Source of the DNA: Neodiprion pinetum
Taxonomy: Eukaryota > Arthropoda > Insecta > Hymenoptera > Diprionidae
Assembly (NCBI RefSeq): GCF_021155775.2
Contig: NC_060233.1
Location: 31,651,077 to 31,715,076 of the forward strand
Reading direction: 5' to 3'
Length of the DNA: 64,000 nucleotides
In this document: positions 63,920 through 64,000 of the stretch, piece after piece
Layout of the letters: every line of letters starts with the position of its first letter
Numbering within the stretch: position 1 is the first letter of the stretch
The notes under the pieces: model-generated
Database searches by the model: none
Seen by the model: the letters and a program-made list of their open reading frames with translations, nothing else
What the model was told of the DNA's origin: nothing
Made by a program: the position numbers and the translations under genes

Positions 63920-64000
63920 GTAATCGTTTGTTTTAATATACCACTGATGGTGCAAAGCATGTCTGATAACAAAGTTCTAGTCTGAAAAAACAAAGTCTTG

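Overview
The window is insect genomic DNA. All genes are spliced with GT-AG introns, polyadenylation signals are AATAAA, and AG/CT and TA microsatellites are common. The gene content (a Wing blister-type laminin alpha chain and secreted family-13 alpha-glucosidases) fits an insect. A hymenopteran such as a sawfly is my guess, but the sequence read by eye does not prove it. I found no bacterial operon, CRISPR array, rRNA or tRNA gene.

The dominant gene is a laminin alpha subunit of the alpha-1/2 (Wing blister) class on the + strand, from the first visible coding exon at 7709 to the stop at 57140-57142. I could join 41 coding exons in phase. They give 9270 nt, or 3089 residues, covering most of the LN domain, LE repeats, L4a, LE repeats, L4b, LE repeats, a coiled coil and five LG domains. 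The signal peptide and the start of LN lie upstream of the window or in an exon I could not find. The 5' half has large introns. One of these, 19308-46863 (27.6 kb), interrupts the LE array. The 3' half (46864-57142) is compact.

Genes sit inside the laminin introns. A putative two-exon gene for a 75-residue secreted peptide (3800-5376, +, with a TATA box) lies upstream of the first visible laminin exon. The 27.6 kb intron holds a candidate basic secreted precursor (31398-32183, +) and a complete six-exon alpha-glucosidase gene on the opposite strand (43401-41034).

A second alpha-glucosidase gene (61168-58613, - strand) lies just downstream of laminin and converges on it. It has the same exon plan as the nested copy: exons 2, 3 and 4 are 464, 447 and 256 nt in both. 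The pair therefore looks like a duplication that now brackets the 3' half of laminin. At the right edge (63408 onward, +) the first two exons of the ribosome-biogenesis gene Utp23 are visible, and the gene runs off the window.

The remaining DNA is intron or intergenic sequence with microsatellites, a G-run tract at 7510-7531, a cluster of ATTAATCG motifs at 19458-19784 and a decayed repeat array near 43960-44606.
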